Assembly (NCBI RefSeq): GCF_006539285.1
Contig: NZ_BJMS01000023.1
Coordinates: forward strand, 1-53,381
DNA length: 53,381 nt
Origin: Sporolactobacillus inulinus
GTDB taxonomy: Bacteria > Bacillota > Bacilli > Bacillales > Sporolactobacillaceae
Direction: 5' to 3'
Below are positions 29,716 through 37,973 of this stretch, in pieces. The stretch's first letter is position 1. Each line of letters opens with the position of its first letter. The position numbers were made by a program, and so were the translations under genes. Below the pieces are notes generated by a model. The model worked only from the letters and a program-made list of their open reading frames with translations. It searched no databases and was not told the origin of the DNA.

Positions 29716-30861
29716 TTATTTTAGCGTTGCAATTTCTTCGTCCCACTTTTTCAACAGTTCCTGTCCCAAAACACCAATACTTGATGTTCTGAACGTGCTC
29801 ACATCGAATTTGGAGATCATCTTTGTGTTATCGGATTTAATGTCTGAAGAATCAATGACCGGAAAAGCGCCCATTTCATCAAGCAGGATCGTTTGTGCTT
29901 CTTTTGAAATCATAAAGTCCATCACAGCGTAAGCTCCATCTTTATTCCCGCCAATTTTCGGTATCGCAAGTGATGCGAGATTACCGGTAAATGCAGGATC
30001 CATTTGTACCATTTTAATTGATTTTGGCAGAATTCCGCTGTTAATCTCATTAACCACTTGATCAACCCATGCCGGTGTCATTTCAATTTGCTGATTTGCG
30101 AGAAGATCTAGCGTTCCTTGGTTCTTATTCGGGTATACCGTCTTGCCGCCGGATTGGTAGAAATAAGGGTGCAATGCTTTGAGTAACTTAAATCCTGGCG
30201 TCCATTCTTTTGACCATTTTTCATCTGAAGACACAAGCGCTTCTTCAGGCAACTGGTTGTAGACAGACGTCGTCACAAAAGAGCCGCCTGCACCGCCAGT
30301 ACTTGGCGAATTATAGGCAAACTTACCTTTATGATCTTTAATCCATTGATAAAGTTCATCAGCTGTTTTCGGAGGATTCGATACCTTGGCTGAATCATAA
30401 GCAAGCACAACCGTTGTGCCTCGGTAAGGCATCAGAATGTCTTGACCGGTCGATAGTTTGGCTTTCACATTTTTTGCATTTGGCATTTTGCTCGTATCCA
30501 GTTTTTGAAAAAAGTCGTCACCGCCCTCGGATTGATAAGCAGCCAATTCTGCATCCGAAACTTCGATAAGGTCATAGTCCGTATTCTTTTTACCAGCTTT
30601 TTTAGCTGCAATCGTACGATCCAGCAAGCTCTGTGCGTTGCTGCCTGATGAAATAAACTCAACTTTCATCTGATATTTTTTCCCGTGTTCGCTCTTATTG
30701 AATGCATTGGCCAATTTTTCGAAGGTTGTTTTCACGTTATCCGAACCATAAGACCAAATGGTGACCGTCTTTTTTCCATCTTCCGCACCATTTGATGCAC
30801 ATCCCATAAGTAAAGCACTGACAACCAAAAGAACGCAGAGTATTTTTACACTGTTTTTCAT
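29716..30861 (-). CDS. ABC importer solute-binding lipoprotein
   Basis: 381 residues. Signal with lipobox LMGC (Cys about 21), then a two-lobed periplasmic-type binding protein starting VTIWSYGSDNVKTTFEKL. It resembles family 1/PotD- and YnjB-like proteins. A central PSTGGAGGSFV segment may bind an anionic group. AAAAGGAG precedes the ATG. It is anchored outside the membrane and delivers substrate to the two permeases of this operon. Confidence 0.92.
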   Translation of the reverse strand: MKNSVKILCVLLVVSALLMGCASNGAEDGKKTVTIWSYGSDNVKTTFEKLANAFNKSEHGKKYQMKVEFISSGSNAQSLLDRTIAAKKAGKKNTDYDLIEVSDAELAAYQSEGGDDFFQKLDTSKMPNAKNVKAKLSTGQDILMPYRGTTVVLAYDSAKVSNPPKTADELYQWIKDHKGKFAYNSPSTGGAGGSFVTTSVYNQLPEEALVSSDEKWSKEWTPGFKLLKALHPYFYQSGGKTVYPNKNQGTLDLLANQQIEMTPAWVDQVVNEINSGILPKSIKMVQMDPAFTGNLASLAIPKIGGNKDGAYAVMDFMISKEAQTILLDEMGAFPVIDSSDIKSDNTKMISKFDVSTFRTSSIGVLGQELLKKWDEEIATLK

Positions 30862-30863
30862 GA

Positions 30864-31835
30864 TTATGCTCCTTTTTTGTAACGTTGATATTTAATGAGC
30901 TCAAAAGACACCGGCATGGTTTCACATAACTCAAATGATGCTGATCGCGCGACAAAGGCTTTGACATCCTGCCCCTCATAATTAATATGAACACTTGCAA
31001 AATGTCCGAGGATCATGATGCTAGTGATTGTTCCTTTGTAGTTGCCGCTATTCCCGCTGCAGATGCGCACGTTCTCAGGACGTACAGCCAATTCTCCATC
31101 TGCTTCCTTGATAAAATTCATTTCACCAATAAAGGAAGCAACGTACTTTGAAACGGGTTGATCATAAATCTCGGTTGGTGTGCCTACCTGAGCAATCTTT
31201 CCTTTATCCATCACAACAATTCGATGTGACAGTGCCATTGCTTCTTCCTGATCATGGGTCACGAACATGACCGTAATATTGAGCTGCGCTTGAATTTTTT
31301 TCAACTCTTCTCTCATCTGCATACGTATTTTTGCGTCAAGTGCTGAAAATGGCTCATCCAGCAATAAAACGGAAGGTTTCAACAAGAGTGAACGGGCAAT
31401 CGCAATTCTTTGCTGCTGTCCGCCGGATAGTTGATTCGGATACTTTTTCTCGGTTCCGTTCATCTTCAGCAAATCAAGCATTGATTTAATCGCCTCTTTA
31501 ATTTGCGTCCGCGGCATTTTTCTCAGCTTCATACCAAAGGCAAGATTTTCAAATACAGTCATATGCGGCCACAGATTGTAGCTTTGAAAGACCATTGCCG
31601 TTGGCCTTTTTTCCGGAGCCAATTGAACGACGTTGTTTCCGTTAATCAGCACCTCGCCGTCGTCGATAGCATTAAAGCCGCCGAGAATTCTTAATAGTGT
31701 TGTTTTCCCACATCCTGAGGGACCAAGCAGCGTAAGTATTTCACCCTCGTAGATTTCCAGATTAATGTTTTCGACTCCGTCACCATTGGCATATTTCTTG
31801 GTCACTCTCTTGAGTTGAACCTTAGGCGATCTCAT
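30864..31835 (-). CDS. ABC importer ATPase (PotA/UgpC-like)
   Basis: 323 residues. Walker A GPSGCGKTTLLR (about 39-47), Q-loop, signature LSGGQQQRIAIAR, Walker B LLLDEPFSALD and the switch His in VTHDQEEA. A C-terminal TOBE domain (about 245-320, LAVRPENVRI) is typical of CUT1-type importers. Three ATGs follow GGAGG: 31835 has the best spacing, 31841 and 31844 are alternatives. It drives the adjacent importer. Confidence 0.93.
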   Translation of the reverse strand: MRSPKVQLKRVTKKYANGDGVENINLEIYEGEILTLLGPSGCGKTTLLRILGGFNAIDDGEVLINGNNVVQLAPEKRPTAMVFQSYNLWPHMTVFENLAFGMKLRKMPRTQIKEAIKSMLDLLKMNGTEKKYPNQLSGGQQQRIAIARSLLLKPSVLLLDEPFSALDAKIRMQMREELKKIQAQLNITVMFVTHDQEEAMALSHRIVVMDKGKIAQVGTPTEIYDQPVSKYVASFIGEMNFIKEADGELAVRPENVRICSGNSGNYKGTITSIMILGHFASVHINYEGQDVKAFVARSASFELCETMPVSFELIKYQRYKKGA

Positions 31836-31862
31836 AGCCATCATGCCTCCTCTACACCTTGT

Positions 31863-32702
31863 TTACTTGATTTTCACGCCTCCAAAAACGGAATCGGGTT
31901 TAATGTATTTTCGAAAAAGGAACAGGATCAAGAGTGACGGAACAATCAGAATCAATGCAAAAACTGCGCCTGCTGTTGCCGGATAGTCACTGATCACGCC
32001 ATACATTTCCGTTGCCATGGTATTAATTTGAGGAAATCCGACCAGCATCGTTCCTTCGGATTCTTCCAACGATCCTAAAAATGTAAAGATTGATGCCACG
32101 GCAATTCCCGGCATGGCCATCGGTAAGGTCACTTTTCTGAATACTTGAAGTGGCGTCGCCCCCACATCTCTTGCCGCCTCTTCCTGCTGACGATGAATAT
32201 TTCTCAGCGCCCCCATCGGCAGCCACACCATGAACATTAATGTGTTGATGATGTGGACAATAATGACACCAGCGAAAGTCCCCATAAGATTAAATTTGTA
32301 AAAAAGAATTCCCATGGAAACGTATAAGCCCATTTTTGGAAAAGCATTGGTGAGCAGATAAGAAAACATGAGCACCCTTCTGCCTCTAAATTGATACCGG
32401 GATAAAGCGTAGGCTGCCGGCACACAAATAATGAGTGACACCGCTGTAGCCACAATCGCAATGACGAACGAGTTGAAAATTGACGACATCAAAGATTCCT
32501 TGGAGAGAATAAACGACCACCACTGAAAGCCGAACTGCTGCGGAATGACCGCCGGTACGCGGTAAACATTGGCAAATGCCAACATAACGGTATTCATTAA
32601 TGGACTGTAGAAGAATAATAGAAATACCGTAAAAAGTGTAAATTCCAAAAATTTTCTTCTTCCGAGCGCATGGTAGAGTCGATTAGGATTTAAGTACTTC
32701 AT
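31863..32702 (-). CDS. ABC importer permease (PotC/PhnV-like)
   Basis: 279 residues with six membrane helices and EAA loop QQEEAARDVGATPLQVFRKV. It is the second permease of the importer. It sits between the ATPase and the phosphodiesterase, with 20-27 base spacers, so it is co-transcribed. Confidence 0.9.
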   Translation of the reverse strand: MKYLNPNRLYHALGRRKFLEFTLFTVFLLFFYSPLMNTVMLAFANVYRVPAVIPQQFGFQWWSFILSKESLMSSIFNSFVIAIVATAVSLIICVPAAYALSRYQFRGRRVLMFSYLLTNAFPKMGLYVSMGILFYKFNLMGTFAGVIIVHIINTLMFMVWLPMGALRNIHRQQEEAARDVGATPLQVFRKVTLPMAMPGIAVASIFTFLGSLEESEGTMLVGFPQINTMATEMYGVISDYPATAGAVFALILIVPSLLILFLFRKYIKPDSVFGGVKIK

Positions 32703-32722
32703 TAATCACCCACTCTTTCCCT

Positions 32723-33520
32723 TTAAAGTGCTGCTTTCGCATAAAAATTTTTGAGTAAAGTGCTCGTTCTTTTTCCCTTCTGTGTATGTTTGATCATGAC
32801 ATCCGGCTTGTTCGTTTCTGCCATATCGATACCCAAAGCCTGCATAGAGACCCATTTTTCCGGATCATCATTCATTCCACCGCATACGAGATACCCTTCT
32901 TGGTGCAAGGCGTCAATCGCTTCTCTATATTGGAAGAGCCAAGGTGCATTGAAAAAGTCTGCCTTAGACTGTCTGACCACTGTCAGTGGATCACACAGTT
33001 CCGAAAATAGGATGATTCCTGCAAAAATTTTCGGCTCCAATTCTTTTATTCTTCTGACTGATCGATGATTAAACGACATGACTTGAATCTGATTTAAGGT
33101 ATCGGTCTTATCGATGACCTCCAGTACCCGTTCCTCCAAATTAGGATATTTTTCAATATCCTGTTTCAGCTCAATGCTTACACCGATGCTGCCCTTTGCC
33201 CAATTCAAAGCCTCTTGCAAAGTTGGAATTTCTTGTTTTGGAAACGGCTTGCCAAATTTACATCCGGCATCCAATTGTTTGAGTTCAGCCAATGTAAAAT
33301 CACGTAATTTCCCTTTACCGTTCGTTGTTCGATCCAGATGGGCGTCATGCATAATGACCGGTACTTCATCCTTTGACAGATGAACATCAAGTTCAATGTA
33401 ATCTGCCCCCATTTCCTTTGCCTTCATAAAAGAAAGCAACGTGTTTTCAGGAAAATACGCTGAAGCACCGCGATGAGCACCGACTAATGGAAAATTTTGA
33501 TCATGAAAAAGTTCACGCAT
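32723..33520 (-). CDS. Glycerophosphodiester phosphodiesterase
   Basis: 265 residues of the GDPD TIM-barrel family. Visible: GAHRGASAYFPENTLLSF with the catalytic HR and PENT motif, ELDVHLSKDEVPVIMHD (metal-binding E and D, second catalytic His), and a C-terminal tail about 20 residues longer than the barrel. No signal peptide, so it is cytosolic: it would split imported glycerophosphodiesters into glycerol-3-phosphate and an alcohol. The ATG at 33520 follows GGGAGGG. It overlaps the end of the phosphatase gene by eight bases. Confidence 0.92.
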   Translation of the reverse strand: MRELFHDQNFPLVGAHRGASAYFPENTLLSFMKAKEMGADYIELDVHLSKDEVPVIMHDAHLDRTTNGKGKLRDFTLAELKQLDAGCKFGKPFPKQEIPTLQEALNWAKGSIGVSIELKQDIEKYPNLEERVLEVIDKTDTLNQIQVMSFNHRSVRRIKELEPKIFAGIILFSELCDPLTVVRQSKADFFNAPWLFQYREAIDALHQEGYLVCGGMNDDPEKWVSMQALGIDMAETNKPDVMIKHTQKGKRTSTLLKNFYAKAAL

Positions 33521-34319
33521 CACGCGTCCCTCCCATTAACAGTTCAGTTATTTTTTCGTGAATCACTTGATTCGTGGCAACGATATTTCCTTGTTGCAAG
33601 TCAAATGCTTGTCCAGAAAAATCCGTAATCCGGCCGCCCGCCTCTGATACCAGAAGGATCCCTGCTGCGATATCCCACGGAGACAGGCTTCTCTGCCAAA
33701 AGGCATCAATTCGTCCGCAAGCCGTATAGGCAAGATCCAACCCTGCCGACCCGGCAATTTTAATATTCCTTAACCGGGCATAACATTTTGAGAACTCGAA
33801 GCGAAGCGGGCTGTCGGTTGACCAGTCAGCCGCCGTATAGCCGGTATGACCGACACTCTGTTTGATTGACCGCTCAGACACACGGATGCGTTTCCCATTC
33901 AAATAGGCGCCTTTGCCCTGAACGGCAGAAAATAATTCTTTGCGATTCGGATCATACACAACGCCGGCCACCAGCTTGCCTTTTTTGGCAACACCGATTG
34001 AAACACAATAATAAGTAAAATCATGGACATAGTTCACCGTGCCATCGAGTGGATCAACAATCCAGCAATAGTAATCCTCATCAAGACTTGAATAATTGGT
34101 ATGGCCAAATTGACTTTCCTCTGAAATGATTTGATGATCGGGAAAAGCTGCTTTGATGCGTTCAGTAATTCTCGCCTCATTTTGTTGGTCAATATTCGTC
34201 ACGACATCCAAGTGATTTCGCTTGTAATGCACGGCTTCCATTCGATAGCGGTTGTTTACTAGCCATTGCCCGGCATCAATTGCGATTTGTTCTGCTTCCT
34301 TAACTATTTTTTCTAACAA
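33513..34319 (-). CDS. Inositol-monophosphatase family phosphatase
   Basis: 268 residues. Metal and substrate motifs: EES (about 73), VDPLDGTVNYVH (about 92-103) and SPWDIAAGILLVSEAGG (about 220). These are the inositol monophosphatase, FBPase and 3'-nucleotidase signatures. The start is TTG at 34319 behind AAGGTG. First gene of the operon; its product with the phosphodiesterase suggests stepwise removal of phosphate from an imported phosphodiester. A PAP-phosphatase (CysQ) role is the alternative. Confidence 0.88.
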   Translation of the reverse strand: MLEKIVKEAEQIAIDAGQWLVNNRYRMEAVHYKRNHLDVVTNIDQQNEARITERIKAAFPDHQIISEESQFGHTNYSSLDEDYYCWIVDPLDGTVNYVHDFTYYCVSIGVAKKGKLVAGVVYDPNRKELFSAVQGKGAYLNGKRIRVSERSIKQSVGHTGYTAADWSTDSPLRFEFSKCYARLRNIKIAGSAGLDLAYTACGRIDAFWQRSLSPWDIAAGILLVSEAGGRITDFSGQAFDLQQGNIVATNQVIHEKITELLMGGTRDA

Positions 34320-34399
34320 CGGAACACCTTCTCAGTTCAAGATTCATCGAAGCAATTTGTGATATTAGGTATTCTCACACCCTTTGTCCACCTGTTAAT

Positions 34400-34425
34400 A
34401 AGAGGTATAGACATCCCAACCTCTT
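34400..34425 (-). promoter_or_regulatory. Inverted repeat upstream of the importer operon
   Basis: AAGAGGT (34400-34406) and ACCTCTT (34419-34425) form a perfect 7-base inverted repeat, 12 bases apart, 80-105 bases before the TTG start. It may be the GntR operator. The rest of the 297-base gap (34320-34616) is AT-rich with no gene. Confidence 0.35.
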
Positions 34426-34616
34426 CACCTATTATTCTATTTATCAACTGTTTAGGACGTTTTAATGAAAATTTAATCTTTTGCAAAGGATGGGATCAAT
34501 ACATTTACAAAGACGATACTCCACCATGCGCTACTTTCCTTTTCGTCATTGCTTTTTCATCAGTAGGCGTTATTATAAGATTTAAAAAACATAATGAAGG
34601 TTAGGGATAACCAACC

Positions 34617-35084
34617 ATGAACGCTCTCGTATTTCGCAAGCTTAGAAGCGAAGATATTGCTGAATTTGTGGAAATGAGAAAATTGCAGCTGCTCGAAGAA
34701 GGTGCGCTGCCGACAACTGATCTCACCGAGCCGCTCAGTGACTACTTCCGTCACGCACTTGAGAATGGTAGTTTTGTCTCCTGGATCGCATTGGATGATG
34801 GAAAAATTGTGGCGACAAGCGGCATGTCCTTCAGCCGCCGCCCGCCCTACTACAGCAATCCAACGAGATTTGTCGGCACACTATCCTGCATGCACACGCT
34901 CACGCCGTACCGAAGAAAGGGGATCGCGATGAAGTTGCTCGACGCCGTCGTCAAGGAGGCCAAGCAGCGCCATTGTGGAAAAGTAACGATCACCGCATCG
35001 GCAATGGGCAAATACCTCTATAAAAGTTACGGATTCAAACCGAAAGACAATTATTTAGATTATGATTTGACGACGAACGATTGA
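34617..35084 (+). CDS. GNAT-family N-acetyltransferase
   Basis: 155 residues. The acetyl-CoA motif is LTPYRRKGIAMKLLDAVV (about 98-115), preceded by the strand VGTLSCMHTL and followed by KSYGFKPKDNYLDYDL. First of three adjacent GNAT genes on the plus strand, seemingly one transcription unit. It has a GC-rich body. The acceptor is unknown. Confidence 0.9.
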   Translation: MNALVFRKLRSEDIAEFVEMRKLQLLEEGALPTTDLTEPLSDYFRHALENGSFVSWIALDDGKIVATSGMSFSRRPPYYSNPTRFVGTLSCMHTLTPYRRKGIAMKLLDAVVKEAKQRHCGKVTITASAMGKYLYKSYGFKPKDNYLDYDLTTND

Positions 35085-35096
35085 GGAGCATGCGTG

Positions 35097-35528
35097 ATGA
35101 AAATTCGCAGAATGAGAAAAGAGGATTACACGGAAATCTATCAACTCTGGACACGCAGCGACGGCATGGGTTTGCGCAGCCTCGATGATTCGGTCCAAGG
35201 CATCGAAAAGTTCTTAAAGAGAAACCCGAATACAAATTTTATCGCGGTCGCGCATCAAAAAATTGTCGGCGTCATCCTGTGCGGACACGACGGCCGCAGA
35301 GGCTGCATCTATCACACAGCAGTCGACCGCAGCTATCGCCGCCAAGGAATCGGCAAGCAACTGGTGAGCGTAAGCATCGATGCTTTGAAAAAAGAGGGAA
35401 TTAATAAAGTTGCCCTTGTTGTTTTCTCCACAAATCAAGCAGGAAATAAATTTTGGCAATCGATTGGGTTTGACCAACGCGAAGATCTCATATATAGAAA
35501 TTTAACCATTAATGAAAAAAATAACTAA
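35097..35528 (+). CDS. GNAT-family N-acetyltransferase
   Basis: 143 residues. Acetyl-CoA motif YRRQGIGKQLVSVSIDAL (about 81-98) and the end motif AGNKFWQSIGFDQRED. ATG at 35097 behind GAGGAG, with a GTG three bases before. It lies 12 bases after the previous GNAT gene and overlaps no other gene. Probably acetylates a small amine. Confidence 0.9.
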   Translation: MKIRRMRKEDYTEIYQLWTRSDGMGLRSLDDSVQGIEKFLKRNPNTNFIAVAHQKIVGVILCGHDGRRGCIYHTAVDRSYRRQGIGKQLVSVSIDALKKEGINKVALVVFSTNQAGNKFWQSIGFDQREDLIYRNLTINEKNN

Positions 35529-35553
35529 AAAATGCTCTGAGGTGATGATCAAA

Positions 35554-35978
35554 ATGATTCGCTCAGCAATCCCATCCGATATACTGGCGCTCAAGGATCT
35601 ATGTACACAACTTGGCTATGAAGAAAAGGAGGCCGCTATTAAACAGCGGCTTCACTACATCCTGAACAATCCAGACAACGGCTTTTTTGTCTATGAAGCT
35701 CAATCAGGATGCGTCTGCGGATGGGCGCACATCTTCGGTAAACATTTTCTTGAAGGGGTTTATGCGAGCTCGGCGGCATCGTCGTTGACCATGCGCATCG
35801 CAGACAAGGAATTGGCAGACAATTGCTCGAAGCATGCGAGCACTGGGCCGTTCAGCACAGCTATTCCGAACTGCGCGTCCGTTCAGGAGGAACCAGAGAA
35901 CAAGCACATCAATTTTACTTGCAGCTCGGTTACGAAAATATAAAATGGCAAAAGGTCTTTAAGCGGAGATTGACGTGA
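35554..35978 (+). pseudogene. Frameshifted GNAT acetyltransferase
   Basis: The first frame (MIRSAIPSDILALKDLC, to GKHFLEGVYA) is a GNAT N-terminus. At about 35768 one base is missing: the homologous C-terminus continues in another frame as ELGGIVVDHAHRRQGIGRQL, then HSYSELRVRSGGTREQAHQF and YLQLGYENIKWQK to a TGA at 35976-35978. In frame 1 the protein instead runs on to 35943 with unrelated residues. A single-base deletion in an otherwise intact gene, so recent or an assembly error. Its stop overlaps the next gene's GTG. Confidence 0.85.
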
Positions 35979-36499
35979 CGGGCGCATTGAAAAAGCCGCT
36001 TCCCAATCGCATCCATATTATTGGTTCCGTGGGCAGTGGGAAAACAACCTTAGCTCGGAGCTTGTCAAACGATGAGCTTCCCTATTATGAATTGGATAAC
36101 GTTGTTTGGAAACGCACGCCGTCCGGCGATCTTCGAAGAAGCACTGAGGAGCGCGATCACTATTTAGAACAGATCGTTCGGTCCAAGCGATGGATCATCG
36201 AAGGCGCTCACGCTCAGCACTGGGTGAACAAAAGTTTTGAAGCTGCTGACTTAATCATTTTTTTAGATCCCCCCTACTTCGTGAGAATCTATCGGATTAC
36301 GAAACGCTTTATCCGACAAAAATTAGGCATAGAAGCGGCGAACTACACCGCTTCGTTAAAAATCTTCAAGAAAATGTTTGAATGGAATCGCACGTTTGAA
36401 AAAGAAAGCAAGCCAAAACTAGTAAACATGCTCGGCCGCAATCCAGCTCATTTCATCATTCTAAAAAATAGAGTGGATATCGAGAAGTACTTTAAGTAA
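35975..36499 (+). CDS. P-loop kinase-like protein (FlaR/adenylate-kinase-like)
   Basis: 174 residues. Walker A GSVGSGKTTLA (about 17-27), then the motif ELDNVVWKRTP characteristic of the bacterial 'DNA topology modulation protein FlaR' group, WIIEGAHAQHWV and a Walker-B-like LIIFLDPP. It probably phosphorylates a small molecule or nucleotide; the family's true function is not known. The start is GTG at 35975, overlapping the previous TGA (GTGA), so it is translationally coupled to the GNAT gene. Confidence 0.85.
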   Translation: MTGALKKPLPNRIHIIGSVGSGKTTLARSLSNDELPYYELDNVVWKRTPSGDLRRSTEERDHYLEQIVRSKRWIIEGAHAQHWVNKSFEAADLIIFLDPPYFVRIYRITKRFIRQKLGIEAANYTASLKIFKKMFEWNRTFEKESKPKLVNMLGRNPAHFIILKNRVDIEKYFK

Positions 36500-36589
36500 T
36501 AGTCATGTTTGCGGATCGTACAAATAAACTCACCCACTAACTTAGACACAATCATAAAACCTACTCATTGAAAAAGGACGTGATCCATT

Positions 36590-37381
36590 ATGGATAACTT
36601 TTACATTGCAGACGCATTTACCAATAAACCTTTTTACGGGAATCCTGCTGGTATCTATGTGGAGAGTGGCGGGCTGTCGGATACTGAAATGCAGCAGATT
36701 GCATCGGAGGTTAAGCTCAGCGAGACTGCCTTTCTGGATCAAATTGGTGACTGCTGTTTTTCAATACGATGGTTCACGCCAAAGGCTGAGGTCGATCTTT
36801 GTGGCCATGCCACACTCGCATCAGCGCACATTTTATGGGAATTGGCTGCAGCCGATAAAGCTCAAATCCATTTTACAAGTAAAAGCGGTGACCTATTTGC
36901 CCGCAAAGAAGGCGCGATCATTTATCTTGATTTTCCAGCAGAATTCCCCTCAGAAATCACAGATCTTCCAAAAGAAATAGCAGCAAGTTTAGATGTCCCT
37001 GTTTTGTCTGTATCTAAATCTCGATTGGATTACATCGTGGAAACAGATAGCCAGAAAAGTGTCGTAAAAGCACAGCCCGATCAGACAATGATTTCTCATT
37101 TAGATAGACGTGGACTAATCATTACCAGCAAAAGTTTCTCGCCAAATTATGACTTTGTTTCACGATGCTTCTATCCTAAATTGGGCGTTTATGAAGACCC
37201 AGTTACAGGTTCAGCGCATTGCCAGCTTGCTCCCTATTGGGCTGATAAAATGGGTAAAACAAGTTTCAAGGCCATACAATTGTCAAGCAGACAAGGCCAA
37301 TTGTCCGTTCGCCTCAATAAAGATCGCTGCGAAATTGGCGGACAAGCCGTTACTGTTCTATCCGGCAACCTATTAAAATAA
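36590..37381 (+). CDS. PhzF-family isomerase-like protein
   Basis: 263 residues, two-lobed PhzF/diaminopimelate-epimerase fold. Visible: ADAFTNKPFYGNPAGIY at the N-terminus, the catalytic Glu in KLSETAFL (about 46), CGHATLASAHIL (about 70) and the second-lobe DPVTGSAHCQLAPYW (about 205-219). PhzF proteins catalyse isomerisations without cofactor; substrate not deducible. RBS AAAGGACGTG. Alone, followed by a weak terminator. Confidence 0.92.
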   Translation: MDNFYIADAFTNKPFYGNPAGIYVESGGLSDTEMQQIASEVKLSETAFLDQIGDCCFSIRWFTPKAEVDLCGHATLASAHILWELAAADKAQIHFTSKSGDLFARKEGAIIYLDFPAEFPSEITDLPKEIAASLDVPVLSVSKSRLDYIVETDSQKSVVKAQPDQTMISHLDRRGLIITSKSFSPNYDFVSRCFYPKLGVYEDPVTGSAHCQLAPYWADKMGKTSFKAIQLSSRQGQLSVRLNKDRCEIGGQAVTVLSGNLLK

Positions 37382-37402
37382 AAATACAGCACTTTGTTAC
37401 CT

Positions 37403-37439
37403 GTCGCCAATATCGTTCAATCGATGCCGGCGGCTTTTT
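37403..37439 (+). terminator. Probable terminator after the phzF-like gene
   Basis: GTCGCC pairs with GGCGGC around an inner ATCG / CGAT, then five T residues. Confidence 0.55.
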
Positions 37440-37973
37440 CATTCAATGGCTTCGAACCATGAAAACAAGCTGAGCTGGGTTAGATAGTCTAGTTATACTT
37501 TTCTTTCATTCCACGCCTTTATAGGACTCTAGACACTCCACATTGATTTTACTTAATAAACAACCGATCCTGTTAATCAACACAGCAGGACTTGCTAATG
37601 TTTTAAAATAACGAAAGGTACGAAAAAAATCATACAAGGAGCGCATATTCTTGAAAAGAAAAACATACAAAGGATTGCGTAAAATAACCAAATCAAAGAT
37701 TCATTAAGTGTTAGGTTATTTTCTCTAGAGCTGCTGCTGTTTTCTATAATAAGATGAAGATGTTCCTCAAATGCATGCAATCATAAAAAAAACGGCTCCT
37801 ATCAATAAACGGAACCGGAATTTTATCAATTGAATTATTTTCAACTGTTCAAATCAATGATCTATAAAAACTTTACCGTCAAATTCCTCTAGATTAAACA
37901 TTATATCTCTGTACATTAATTCCCCTTTTATTGTCTGACAGCTGGTTAGCTCTAACCAACTCTCCCTGCACTT
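37440..37973. other. AT-rich gap between phzF-like and EIIC genes
   Basis: Two overlapping minus-strand frames (37506-37691 and 37595-37780) have hydrophobic pieces (LIWLFYAILCMFFF; RSLYDFFRTFRYF) but no ribosome binding site and no recognised family; they may be a decayed gene. Otherwise only the terminator listed separately. Confidence 0.3.
37783..37816 (-). terminator. Terminator on the minus strand after the EIIC gene
   Basis: CGGTTCC / GGAGCCG (one wobble) with an 11-base loop, then eight T residues on the minus strand. It is about 160 bases beyond the EIIC stop. Confidence 0.65.

Noticed and set aside
34359-34604. 81-codon plus-strand frame before the first GNAT gene
   Set aside because: No ribosome binding site, AT-rich random composition, and it covers the promoter region of the divergent operon.
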